Shown: positions 1-6,201 of the stretch, piece by piece
Layout of the letters: the number at the start of each line of letters is the position of its first letter
Position numbering within the stretch: the stretch's first letter is position 1
Assembly (NCBI GenBank): GCA_001779575.1
Contig: MFKM01000032.1
Span: 1-9,794 of the forward strand
Origin: Candidatus Jorgensenbacteria bacterium RIFCSPLOWO2_12_FULL_42_11
GTDB taxonomy: Bacteria; Patescibacteriota; Minisyncoccia; UBA6257; MFKM01
DNA length: 9,794 nt
Reading direction: 5' to 3'
Position numbers and translations under genes: made by a program
The notes under the pieces: generated by a model
Seen by the model: only the letters and a program-made list of their open reading frames with translations
Databases searched by the model: none
Told to the model about the DNA's origin: nothing

Positions 1-296
1 AAAATTGCCGTTATTTTCCCCGGCCAGTTTTTCTTCAGGAATTTTTCCTGTTTTGTGTCAATAAAAGCGTATTTCTTGGCCATCTCCATGTTTTTGACAA
101 AGATACCGAGGGGTTTTGTTTTGAGTCGTTTTTTTATTTTGAAAATTTTATAAATTGCCTTCTCGTTTCTCGCGTCCGCTAAAAGACCGTAAACCGTGTC
201 GGTTGGAAAAACCGTCACCCCGCCTTTTTTGATAATTTCAGCGGCTTTTTGGATAATGTTTTTTTGAGGACTTTGAAAGTTAACTTTAAGAATCAT
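1..296 (-). CDS. tsaC: Threonylcarbamoyl-AMP synthase (TsaC/Sua5/YrdC family), N-terminal part; runs off the left edge
   Basis: The window holds the first 98 codons; the C-terminal part lies beyond position 1. The start (ATG, 296-294) directly follows the TAA of the PurD-like gene with no intervening base. Residues from about 18 show the YrdC-domain signature: an amphipathic helix, then GGVTVFPTDTVYGLLADA, then a basic stretch IKKRLKTKPLGIFV that corresponds to the family's K-x-R...PL nucleotide/bicarbonate site. The family makes threonylcarbamoyl-AMP from threonine, bicarbonate and ATP, the first step of the tRNA t6A37 modification in the cytoplasm. No clear Shine-Dalgarno is visible, so translation probably depends on termination of the upstream gene. 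YciO-type paralogues share the fold, so TsaC versus YciO is not settled by this fragment; family membership is firm. Confidence 0.85.
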   Translation of the reverse strand, partial: MILKVNFQSPQKNIIQKAAEIIKKGGVTVFPTDTVYGLLADARNEKAIYKIFKIKKRLKTKPLGIFVKNMEMAKKYAFIDTKQEKFLKKNWPGKITAI

Positions 297-2624
297 TTAG
301 TACAAATAGCCCCAAGTTTGCAGCTTATCGCTGTCAGTATTCCATTTAAGACCAATGTCAGTGCGGTAAGCCATATTCTGAATCATAATATTTTTGATGC
401 GCGAATAGGCCTGCTCCCGAGCTTCTGCCACCGTGCTGCCAGAACCGGTTATAACCAATAAACATCCCGATTCCCCGGCAATCCGCCAAACGCCCTCTAC
501 TCTTTTAATATCTTCAATATGCACGCCTTCTAAATTATCCGGTTTTTTAAATAATATTGGCAGGTCTCTGTACATTTCTACAAGTTCTCGGTCGTTTTTA
601 GCAAAATAATGCGGCGACAAAATTCTTACTCCCAACTGAAATCCTCGCTTAGTTTTCAATTCAAAATATTCTCCCTTCGCCAATCTAAACAAAAACTCTC
701 CCATGGGTGTCAGGATGCCCTCTGATTGGATGTGAATAGTGGGATAGCCAAACCGAGCCGTCCATTCCAAAGGATAAATTCCTTTACTATTAACAATGCA
801 ATTGATGTCAATGTAACCAATATAACCCGATTCCGCTAAAGCCGGTTTCATTTTTTCTAAAGTCATTATGAATAAATTATTGGGCCTATTCCAGAACATC
901 AAAGTACCCATCTCGCCGGCCATCGGGCCGATATCGCCGGGAAAAATTTTTTTGTGCTCAAAATTGACATTAATAGGCATAATAAAATCTTTACCGTTAA
1001 AAAAAGCGCCGGTCGCCACCTCCACCCCCGAAACGTATTTTTGCAGTTGGAAAACCGGGGCCTTCTTTTTCCAAATTTCTTTGTTGCGTTCCAACAATTC
1101 CAAAATATCCTTACCGTCTTCTTCTTCGCCCAAAAACAAAAGACCTTTGCTGGTTGAAGGAGTGTTGCCGCCGGGCTTGAATACATAGCGTTCGGGATTT
1201 TTTCTGATAAATTCAATGGCTTCGTCATAATTGGAAAACTGCCATTGAGGCAGAATATTAATCCCGTATTTTTTCATTTCTAACTGGCCGAATTCGCGAT
1301 CCATTTCCAATCTGTCCGTGTAAATACTGCCTCCAATAACCAGTTTGCCTTTGCGCCGCAATTTATCGGCAATTTCGCCGAATTCAACATCATCAAAACA
1401 ATTTCCGCACCACATCGGTTTTCCGTTTTTTCTTACATAAAGAATGTGATTGGACACTTCAACGCAATAGACATAATCATTGTAGTCAATTTTCTTCCAA
1501 TATTTCTTATCTTTTAATCTCGGTTCGCAATTTTTGTTTTTAATTATTGAAATTATATTTTTCTTTGTTCTGCCCGCTAAACCAATTTTCAGTAAAATTT
1601 CTTGGACGTCATCTAATAATTGTAGCGACTTAGAAGAATAAAAGTCGTGATGTCTTCCTCGATGACCATCGCCATTCATCAGCCATTCATAAAGTATTCT
1701 CAAATTTTTATTATCTATTTTCTTAATCCATTTCGGAACATGTTTATTAAATGTTCCCTCGCCAAAATTATCAACTAAAAACTTTGCTAAGGCGCCATTA
1801 TAAATTCTTATTTCTTCTCCCTTTCCTTTTCTGGTAGTACGGTAAGAAATATTCGCTTCTTTAAGAATCTTTTTAAATATTTCTAAGACAACCCCGTAAT
1901 TTTGATAAAATCTAATTCCGTTTAATTGTCTCCAACGTCTTATAACTGCGCCTTCAGAAATATAAAAACCAGCTATCGCCAGCAAATGAGATATTCCTAT
2001 CCTGAAACCAGAATAAATATGTTTCCTTTCTAAGTTTTGCCTTCCTGATTTCCATTTTATTTGACAATCGGGCACCTCAATTTCTTCCGAGGATTTCCCC
2101 TGCCAAAAGCAATCTAATTTTATATGCTTCCTTGTATTCCCAAATATCTTTTCTGCCGCAACAAAAGAATAACCACCTTTATAATCTTTTACAAACATTT
2201 GATGATCTGGAGTCACGCAAAATTCGTTTTCTGGACTTTGATAATAAATTAATTTCCCTTTATATTTATATTTAATTATTTTATCAGGGAAATGATATTC
2301 CAATCTAAAATTCTTTGGATTTAAAGTAGCTATTTTATCCTGATATTTAAGTTTTTCGAACAACTTCCAACCATTCTCGGTAAGAACCTCTGTTTTTTTG
2401 TCATAACAAATAACATCAGCCCAACTCACATGGGGTTCCCAGCTATCAACTTTTCCTATAAATCCATTATAAACATCAATATCGCTTTTGGCTTTAATAT
2501 AGGCCTTAACCTCATGGCCTTCTTTGGTTAACTGCCAGGCTAAATCGCCACTCAAGCTTTCTAAAGATACGAATAAAAATTTTTTGGGCGATAGTCCGTT
2601 TTGATTTGAATTATTATTTGCCAT
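297..2624 (-). CDS. PurD-like ATP-grasp ligase (phosphoribosylamine-glycine ligase family) interrupted by an intein
   Basis: A single 775-codon frame encodes a precursor. Residues 1-72 and 409-775 are extein (439 residues after splicing, close to the usual PurD length); residues 73-408 are an intein. The N-extein is a Rossmann-like preATP-grasp domain (FLFVSLESLSGDLAWQL). The C-extein has ATP-grasp features: YVFKPGGNTPSTSKGLLF (about 480-497), EHKKIFPGDIGPMAGEMGT (about 556-574), and the metal/ATP-binding strand YPLEWTARFGYPT (about 617-629), matching the E-F-N-x-R-F-G-D-P signature of PurD. PurD joins glycine to phosphoribosylamine in purine synthesis. This sequence departs from classical PurD at several motif positions (W-T for F-N, Y for D), so the substrate is uncertain and no other purine gene is in view. 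The next gene begins immediately after its stop. No clear Shine-Dalgarno precedes the ATG; a promoter lies 38-66 bases upstream. Confidence 0.8.
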   Translation of the reverse strand: MANNNSNQNGLSPKKFLFVSLESLSGDLAWQLTKEGHEVKAYIKAKSDIDVYNGFIGKVDSWEPHVSWADVICYDKKTEVLTENGWKLFEKLKYQDKIATLNPKNFRLEYHFPDKIIKYKYKGKLIYYQSPENEFCVTPDHQMFVKDYKGGYSFVAAEKIFGNTRKHIKLDCFWQGKSSEEIEVPDCQIKWKSGRQNLERKHIYSGFRIGISHLLAIAGFYISEGAVIRRWRQLNGIRFYQNYGVVLEIFKKILKEANISYRTTRKGKGEEIRIYNGALAKFLVDNFGEGTFNKHVPKWIKKIDNKNLRILYEWLMNGDGHRGRHHDFYSSKSLQLLDDVQEILLKIGLAGRTKKNIISIIKNKNCEPRLKDKKYWKKIDYNDYVYCVEVSNHILYVRKNGKPMWCGNCFDDVEFGEIADKLRRKGKLVIGGSIYTDRLEMDREFGQLEMKKYGINILPQWQFSNYDEAIEFIRKNPERYVFKPGGNTPSTSKGLLFLGEEEDGKDILELLERNKEIWKKKAPVFQLQKYVSGVEVATGAFFNGKDFIMPINVNFEHKKIFPGDIGPMAGEMGTLMFWNRPNNLFIMTLEKMKPALAESGYIGYIDINCIVNSKGIYPLEWTARFGYPTIHIQSEGILTPMGEFLFRLAKGEYFELKTKRGFQLGVRILSPHYFAKNDRELVEMYRDLPILFKKPDNLEGVHIEDIKRVEGVWRIAGESGCLLVITGSGSTVAEAREQAYSRIKNIMIQNMAYRTDIGLKWNTDSDKLQTWGYLY
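1401..2408 (-). mobile_element. Intein with LAGLIDADG-type homing endonuclease domain, in the PurD-like protein
   Basis: Residues 73-408 of the precursor (336 aa). Splice block A starts at Cys73 (CYDKKTEVLTENGWK). Block B carries the T-x-x-H motif TPDH at 138-141. Block F is YCVEVSNHILYVRKNG (386-401). Block G ends KPMWCGN with Asn408, and Cys409 is the first C-extein residue. Two dodecapeptide motifs lie between: LAIAGFYISEGA (215-226, acidic Glu224) and LYEWLMNGDGH (311-321, acidic Asp319), so both endonuclease acidic positions are kept. Removing the block rejoins ADVI with CFDDVEFG, which reads as a normal PurD N-domain strand. The insert is visibly more AT-rich than its exteins: hand-counted lines give 17-33% G+C against 45-52% in C-extein lines. 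The penultimate residue is Gly instead of the usual His, a variant found in some splicing inteins. The frame is intact, so splicing is likely. Confidence 0.93.
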
Positions 2625-2661
2625 TTATTTTAAAATTTAAATTTTCTGATTGATATTTATA

Positions 2662-2690
2662 ATTTAATAACTAAACAAAATAAAAGTCAA
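2662..2690 (-). promoter_or_regulatory. Sigma70-like promoter of the PurD-like/tsaC pair
   Basis: On the minus strand a -35 box TTGACT (2690-2685) is separated by 17 bases from a -10-like TTAAAT (2667-2662, 4 of 6 matches). Transcription would start near 2655, leaving a leader of about 30 nt before the ATG at 2624. The stretch is very AT-rich, so chance matches are possible, but the -35 box and spacing are good. It lies just downstream of the PP-loop gene's stop, which suggests the PurD-like gene is transcribed independently of that gene. Confidence 0.55.
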
Positions 2691-2751
2691 TGATTTTTCT
2701 ATAAAATTTTTATTTTACATAATTCTTGAACCAAATTTTTGTTGCCGTTTA

Positions 2752-4167
2752 TCATATAAGCGATACTAATTCCTCTTGATAAATATCAATAACTTTATTT
2801 TTAATTTCTTTGGGGATAGTCAGACTGGAATGGATACCAAAAAATTTTTTCCTTAATTCTTTTTCTCTTCTTGTCGCGACAGCGAGATATTTTTCTTTAA
2901 ATAAATTAATTAAGTCTCCGCGCCAACCCTGGCGATAAGCCAAAAGAAAAGATAAAAGCTGTTCCTCGCTAACGGCTTTTGGCTTTTCATGGGGTCGAGT
3001 AATCTTTTTAGTAAATAGAGGATAAAGCTGTTTATACCTTTTGGCAAAAAAGTTTTGCTTAAAACCAATTTTTTGGGGGTCACCGCCGACTGCGACTGAA
3101 TAAAGAAAGGCTTTAGCACACATTGGGCATTGGTAGCACCATTTTTCACTGCCTTTCTTTTCTGGCGAACAAGACATGAGATATTGCAAAAGGTAGGGAT
3201 AACGGTGATATAAAATCTTCATCTCGGCTAAATTATAAATTGGTTCAATTAAACTGATAACCTGAATATTGCCGTTAGTCAATCGCTTAAGATATTGATT
3301 TTCTCTTTTAGTATAAATTACTGTCTGATCAAAAGAAGGATAAGTTTTAAAACCGTCTTGATTTTTGAAAGAATCAACAAAGTTAGCCTCATTACCTAAA
3401 ATTAAATATTTAGCCTGGTGATAATAAGCGACGGGAATAAATTCTAGAACAAAAGTCAGCATCCCATTGGTATTTTCTAAATCTTTAATCTTGCTTTTGA
3501 TTTTTCTGTCAGAAAAAATTTCATCAACATTATCAATTAAAAAATTGATAGGGATTCTTTCATTTTCAATAAACGACTTAATAATCCGACTTTTATGTTT
3601 TGCTTCCGCTTCAATGTACTCCTTGTTATAACCCTTGATGTCCCGAACAAAAACCACCTGACAATCTAAACCAATCTCTTTGGCAATTCCGTAAGACAAA
3701 AGACTATCTTTGCCGAATGACAGGGCTAAAATTGCTTTTTCGCTTGAAGTTTTCTTTGGCGGTAACATTCTTTCTGATTTTTTGCCTCGAAAAATAATTT
3801 CACCATTTTTATCAAATTTTTTAAAATCAGCAAGCAATTTCTGCGTTTTCACCTTATTAAGATCGGCTATACGGCTTAAATCACCGAGGATTCCATAATC
3901 AACAAAATTCTTGATTAATGGCTTATTTGATTCAAAAAAAAGACCATAATCCATCAATAAAGCCAATGGCCGAGTCCAGGCGTAAATAAAATTTTCCAGC
4001 AAAGCTTTTTTAGCCTTAAGATCTAATTCGGAAAAAATTTTTGCCGGATAATAATCTACACCATAACGGTTGGTGCCAAAAATTTTAATTCTAAAACCGT
4101 TGTCGTTTAATTCGTAAGAAACATTTAAAATTTTTCCGTTAAACCAAATTTTTTCTGTTGTTTCCAT
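2752..4167 (-). CDS. PP-loop ATPase-superfamily protein resembling the peptidoglycan-precursor epimerase MurL
   Basis: The 471-residue protein has an N-terminal domain of about 140 residues followed by a PP-loop domain. Its ATP loop is ILALSFGKDSLLS (about 146-158), a variant of S-G-G-x-D-S. Further landmarks are YLILGNEANF (254-263), SLIEPIYNLAEMKIL (305-319) and a cysteine cluster C333, C344, C347, C350 in the context WCYQCPMCAKAF. The order of these landmarks resembles MurL, which epimerises the L-Glu of UDP-MurNAc-L-Ala-L-Glu using ATP. A QueC-type deazaguanine synthase also has a PP-loop with a four-Cys zinc site, but is about half this length. Catalytic equivalence to MurL is not shown. 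The gene is AT-rich (hand-counted lines of 22-38% G+C) compared with tgt upstream (one line 47%), compatible with transfer. An NlpC/P60 gene lies upstream on the same strand. Only a weak AAGG lies about 12 nt before the ATG. Confidence 0.6.
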   Translation of the reverse strand: METTEKIWFNGKILNVSYELNDNGFRIKIFGTNRYGVDYYPAKIFSELDLKAKKALLENFIYAWTRPLALLMDYGLFFESNKPLIKNFVDYGILGDLSRIADLNKVKTQKLLADFKKFDKNGEIIFRGKKSERMLPPKKTSSEKAILALSFGKDSLLSYGIAKEIGLDCQVVFVRDIKGYNKEYIEAEAKHKSRIIKSFIENERIPINFLIDNVDEIFSDRKIKSKIKDLENTNGMLTFVLEFIPVAYYHQAKYLILGNEANFVDSFKNQDGFKTYPSFDQTVIYTKRENQYLKRLTNGNIQVISLIEPIYNLAEMKILYHRYPYLLQYLMSCSPEKKGSEKWCYQCPMCAKAFLYSVAVGGDPQKIGFKQNFFAKRYKQLYPLFTKKITRPHEKPKAVSEEQLLSFLLAYRQGWRGDLINLFKEKYLAVATRREKELRKKFFGIHSSLTIPKEIKNKVIDIYQEELVSLI

Positions 4168-4210
4168 ATTTTGTTTTTGCCTTTTTTATATTTAAATATT
4201 GCCGATAGCG

Positions 4211-4246
4211 AAAAAATGACGGGGTCCGATAAGCCGGCCGTCCCCG
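4211..4246 (-). terminator. Probable intrinsic terminator after the tgt-NlpC/P60 pair
   Basis: Read on the minus strand, CGGGG (4246-4242) pairs with CCCCG (4224-4220). The interior can form a second short stem (CCG/CGG). TCA and six U residues (4216-4211) follow. It is a GC-rich island in an AT-rich spacer of 115 bases between the NlpC/P60 stop and the PP-loop gene start, the expected place for an operon terminator. The stem is imperfect and four bases separate it from the U-tract, so the call is moderate. Confidence 0.45.
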
Positions 4247-4282
4247 GCGATTGCCCACTTTGGCGTAATTTTTCATAAAAAA

Positions 4283-4771
4283 TCAAAAAAATCTTTTAAT
4301 CAAAACAATATTGTAAGGAGGCGCGGGAAGCTCGTTAAGGAATTGTCCAACCACCCCCGAAACGGAAACGTTGTTTGTGGCATGAATAATACGGTTATTG
4401 CCGATAAATAGGCCGGCGTGGCCGACAAAAATTTTTCGGCCGGGAAACAAATCATGACGATAATGACCGATATTCCCCTCAAAAAATATCACGTCTCCCG
4501 GCATCATTTCATCCCCGGTTTTTCCCGACACCTCTTTTCCGGGCGCGGCGGCCTGAAGGATGGTTGACCTTGGCAATTCCATGCCGACCTTGCCAAAAAT
4601 ATATTGAATAAACGAAGAACAATCAAAAGCGATCTTTTTGTCGGCGGCAGGATTAAGATAAGCGCCGTATTCATATGGCCGGCCGATTAAAGATACGGCC
4701 GTTTCAATTAATTTTTTAATTTTTTCCTCTCTTGAAATTCCGCTTGCTTCCATATTATTTAATCTTTTCAT
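4283..4771 (-). CDS. NlpC/P60-family cysteine peptidase, single domain
   Basis: A 162-residue protein that is essentially one NlpC/P60 domain. The catalytic Cys51 lies in AFDCSSFIQYIFGKVGMELP. GDVIFFEG (92-99) is the conserved strand. His118 in VGHAGLFIG is the general base position, and His130 in RIIHA is the likely third catalytic residue. The family cleaves peptide bonds in peptidoglycan stems, typically gamma-D-Glu/diamino-acid links, and some members act on other amide substrates. No signal peptide or membrane segment precedes the domain, so export is not apparent. It begins 34 bases after tgt and probably shares its transcript. The start could be Met1 or Met7 (ATG 4753-4751): the Met1 codon is inside a 10-bp hairpin and neither has a strong Shine-Dalgarno. 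The family call is firm; substrate and location are open. Confidence 0.85.
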   Translation of the reverse strand: MKRLNNMEASGISREEKIKKLIETAVSLIGRPYEYGAYLNPAADKKIAFDCSSFIQYIFGKVGMELPRSTILQAAAPGKEVSGKTGDEMMPGDVIFFEGNIGHYRHDLFPGRKIFVGHAGLFIGNNRIIHATNNVSVSGVVGQFLNELPAPPYNIVLIKRFF

Positions 4772-4794
4772 AATTGAAAGGGTTTTTCAATTAT
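4770..4794. repeat. Perfect 10-bp inverted repeat covering the NlpC/P60 start codon
   Basis: ATAATTGAAA (4770-4779) and TTTCAATTAT (4785-4794) are exact reverse complements around a 5-base loop. In minus-strand RNA the hairpin lies between the tgt stop and the NlpC/P60 gene, and its 3' arm takes in the first two bases of the upstream candidate AUG (4771-4769). No U-tract follows in either direction, so it is not a standard terminator. It could lower initiation at Met1, stabilise the 3' end of the tgt message, or be an operator. Confidence 0.6.
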
Positions 4795-4805
4795 TCCGGG
4801 CGCTG

Positions 4806-5942
4806 TTAAAATTTCCCTTTTTTTATTTTTTCCCGGATATTGGCTATTTCGCTGTTAAAAAAATAAAGATTATGAAAAGTCAGAAGTTTCAGAGCCGTAA
4901 TTTCGCCGGCCCGGAAAAGATGGTTAATGTAATTTCTCCGGTAATTTCGGCAAACAAAACAGGAGCATTTTTTATCCAGCGGATTCTTGTCTTCCGAAAA
5001 TTTTGTTTTTGACATATCCAATTCCCCTTCCGAAACGAAAGCTATCCCGTGGCGGGCGAAGCGAGTCGGCGCGATGCAATCAAAGGTATCAATCCCGGCT
5101 TTGATGATTTTCGCTATGTCTTCCAAGCGCCCGATGCCCAAAAGATGCCTCGGTTTTTCTTCGGGCAATTCTTTTATCACCCAATCAATCATTTGAGCCA
5201 TTATTTTCTTGTTATCGCCGAATTCGCCCCCGATGCCGAAACCGTCAAAAGGAAGCGAACCGATAAATTTAGCGCTTTCAATCCTCAAATCCTTGAATTT
5301 CCCTCCCTGAACGATTCCGAATAAAGCTTGGCCAGATTTTTTTGATTTCAGGCAAATTTCGGCCCAACGATGAGTCCGGGCAAGAGAATTTTTGGTATAT
5401 TCGTAATCCGCCAACGGCGCCGTGCATTCGTCAAAAGTAAAAATAATATCCGCTCCCAATGACTCTTGGATTTTAATTGATTCCCGCGGCCCTAAAAATA
5501 TCTTTTGGCCGTTAAGAGGCGAAGTAAAAAATACGCCCCCTCCCGTAATTTTTATCAGTTTTGGTTGCTGGCCTTTTCTAATAAGAGAATCGGTTTTGGT
5601 TTTCAAAATCTTACCGGTGCCGAAATCCCGGCCGAATCCCAGGCTGAAAACCTGGAAACCGCCGGAATCAGTCATCAGCGGCTTTGGCCAATTCATAAAC
5701 TTATGAAGTCCGCCGGCGGATTCAACAATTTTCTCACCGGGCTTTAAATGGAGATGAAAGGTATTGGCAATCAAAATTTGGGTTTTGGTCTGCTCAACTT
5801 CTTCGCTGGTCAGGGTTTTCACCGCGGCTTGAGTGGCCACCGGCGCGAAACACGGCGTTTCCACGACCCCGTTTTCGGTTTTTAACAATCCTAATCTGGC
5901 CCGGGAAATTTTTGATTTTTTTAAAATTTTAAACTCAATCAT
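4806..5942 (-). CDS. tgt: tRNA-guanine(34) transglycosylase (bacterial Tgt)
   Basis: The full-length 378-residue TIM-barrel enzyme exchanges guanine-34 for a 7-deazaguanine in GUN-anticodon tRNAs (queuosine pathway, cytoplasm). Visible residues: Asp92 in TDSGGFQVFSLG (general acid/base), FDECTAP (170-176), Asp288 in GIDTFDCIAPTR (nucleophile position), and a zinc site Cys326, Cys328, Cys331, His357. The bacterial FDEC cysteine is kept. The purine-pocket loop reads GFGIGGEFG where preQ1-using enzymes usually have a GGL.VGE form, so base preference is uncertain. The ATG (5942-5940) lies within the end of the threonine synthase fragment (ATGATTGA overlap) and has no clear Shine-Dalgarno, which suggests translational coupling. 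No queuosine-synthesis gene is recognised nearby, so the base may be salvaged or made elsewhere in the genome. Confidence 0.95.
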   Translation of the reverse strand: MIEFKILKKSKISRARLGLLKTENGVVETPCFAPVATQAAVKTLTSEEVEQTKTQILIANTFHLHLKPGEKIVESAGGLHKFMNWPKPLMTDSGGFQVFSLGFGRDFGTGKILKTKTDSLIRKGQQPKLIKITGGGVFFTSPLNGQKIFLGPRESIKIQESLGADIIFTFDECTAPLADYEYTKNSLARTHRWAEICLKSKKSGQALFGIVQGGKFKDLRIESAKFIGSLPFDGFGIGGEFGDNKKIMAQMIDWVIKELPEEKPRHLLGIGRLEDIAKIIKAGIDTFDCIAPTRFARHGIAFVSEGELDMSKTKFSEDKNPLDKKCSCFVCRNYRRNYINHLFRAGEITALKLLTFHNLYFFNSEIANIREKIKKGKF

Positions 5943-6132
5943 TCAAGTAAGAGCTGTAAATAGCCGCCGAGGCCGAAGTATCGCCGGTGCTCGCGCAAGC
6001 CACCGAACGGATTTTCAGTTTCGGGTAAAATTTCTGCAAGCGAACGGCCTCCGAAATCGCCACCGACATGCCGCGGTCTTTAAAACTTTCCGATGGCAAC
6101 TGGCCTTCCATTTTAATATAAACTTTTTTCAT
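5935..6132 (-). pseudogene. thrC: Threonine synthase fragment (central PLP-lysine segment only)
   Basis: This 65-codon frame matches the middle of threonine synthase. YIKMEGQLPSESFKDRGMSV contains the PLP-binding Lys of the S-F-K-D-R-G-M motif, and VACASTGDTSASAAIYSSYL is the following conserved strand and loop. The N-terminal region and more than 250 residues of the catalytic core are absent, and the frame stops at TGA just inside tgt. The full enzyme converts O-phosphohomoserine to threonine; this piece cannot. It keeps a start codon with AAGGA three bases upstream, and its last bases overlap the tgt start, so it may persist as a translated leader for tgt. The homology is clear; whether any peptide is made is unknown. 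Confidence 0.75.
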
Positions 6133-6147
6133 AATTCCTTTATTTTA

Positions 6148-6172
6148 ACAAAAAAATCGTCCTTTGACGATT
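6148..6172 (-). terminator. Perfect 7-bp hairpin with U-rich tail upstream of the thrC fragment and tgt; overlaps the ndk -35 box
   Basis: AATCGTC (6155-6161) and GACGATT (6166-6172) are exact reverse complements around a 4-base loop. On the minus strand the hairpin runs into a U-rich tract, the form of an intrinsic terminator. It could stop antisense transcription leaving ndk, or act in the leader of the thrC-fragment/tgt transcript. The right arm shares bases with the ndk -35 hexamer (6164-6169), so an operator role is equally possible. Confidence 0.45.
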
Positions 6173-6191
6173 CCGGCAGGTTTAGTATAAT
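6164..6191 (+). promoter_or_regulatory. Strong sigma70-like promoter of ndk, giving a near-leaderless mRNA
   Basis: TTGACG (6164-6169, 5 of 6) is separated by 16 bases from a perfect TATAAT (6186-6191). The predicted start is near 6198, about 4 nt before the ndk ATG at 6202. No Shine-Dalgarno can fit in that leader, so initiation would be leaderless or nearly so. Confidence 0.75.
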
Positions 6192-6201
6192 AATTTCTAT
6201 T

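Noticed and set aside
868..1228. Open frames opposite or out of phase with the PurD-like gene
   Set aside because: They have low-complexity or unfamiliar products inside a clearly coding extein, with no start signals; they are shadows.
4168..4200. Promoter for the PP-loop gene (TATAAA with a TTTCGC -35 at 17 bases)
   Set aside because: Only 3 of 6 matches at -35 in a very AT-rich spacer; not enough to list.
5833..6201. Upstream in-frame extension of ndk on the plus strand
   Set aside because: It is antisense to the tgt start and the thrC fragment, shows no family similarity, and crosses the ndk promoter. The Ndk domain begins at the ATG at 6202.
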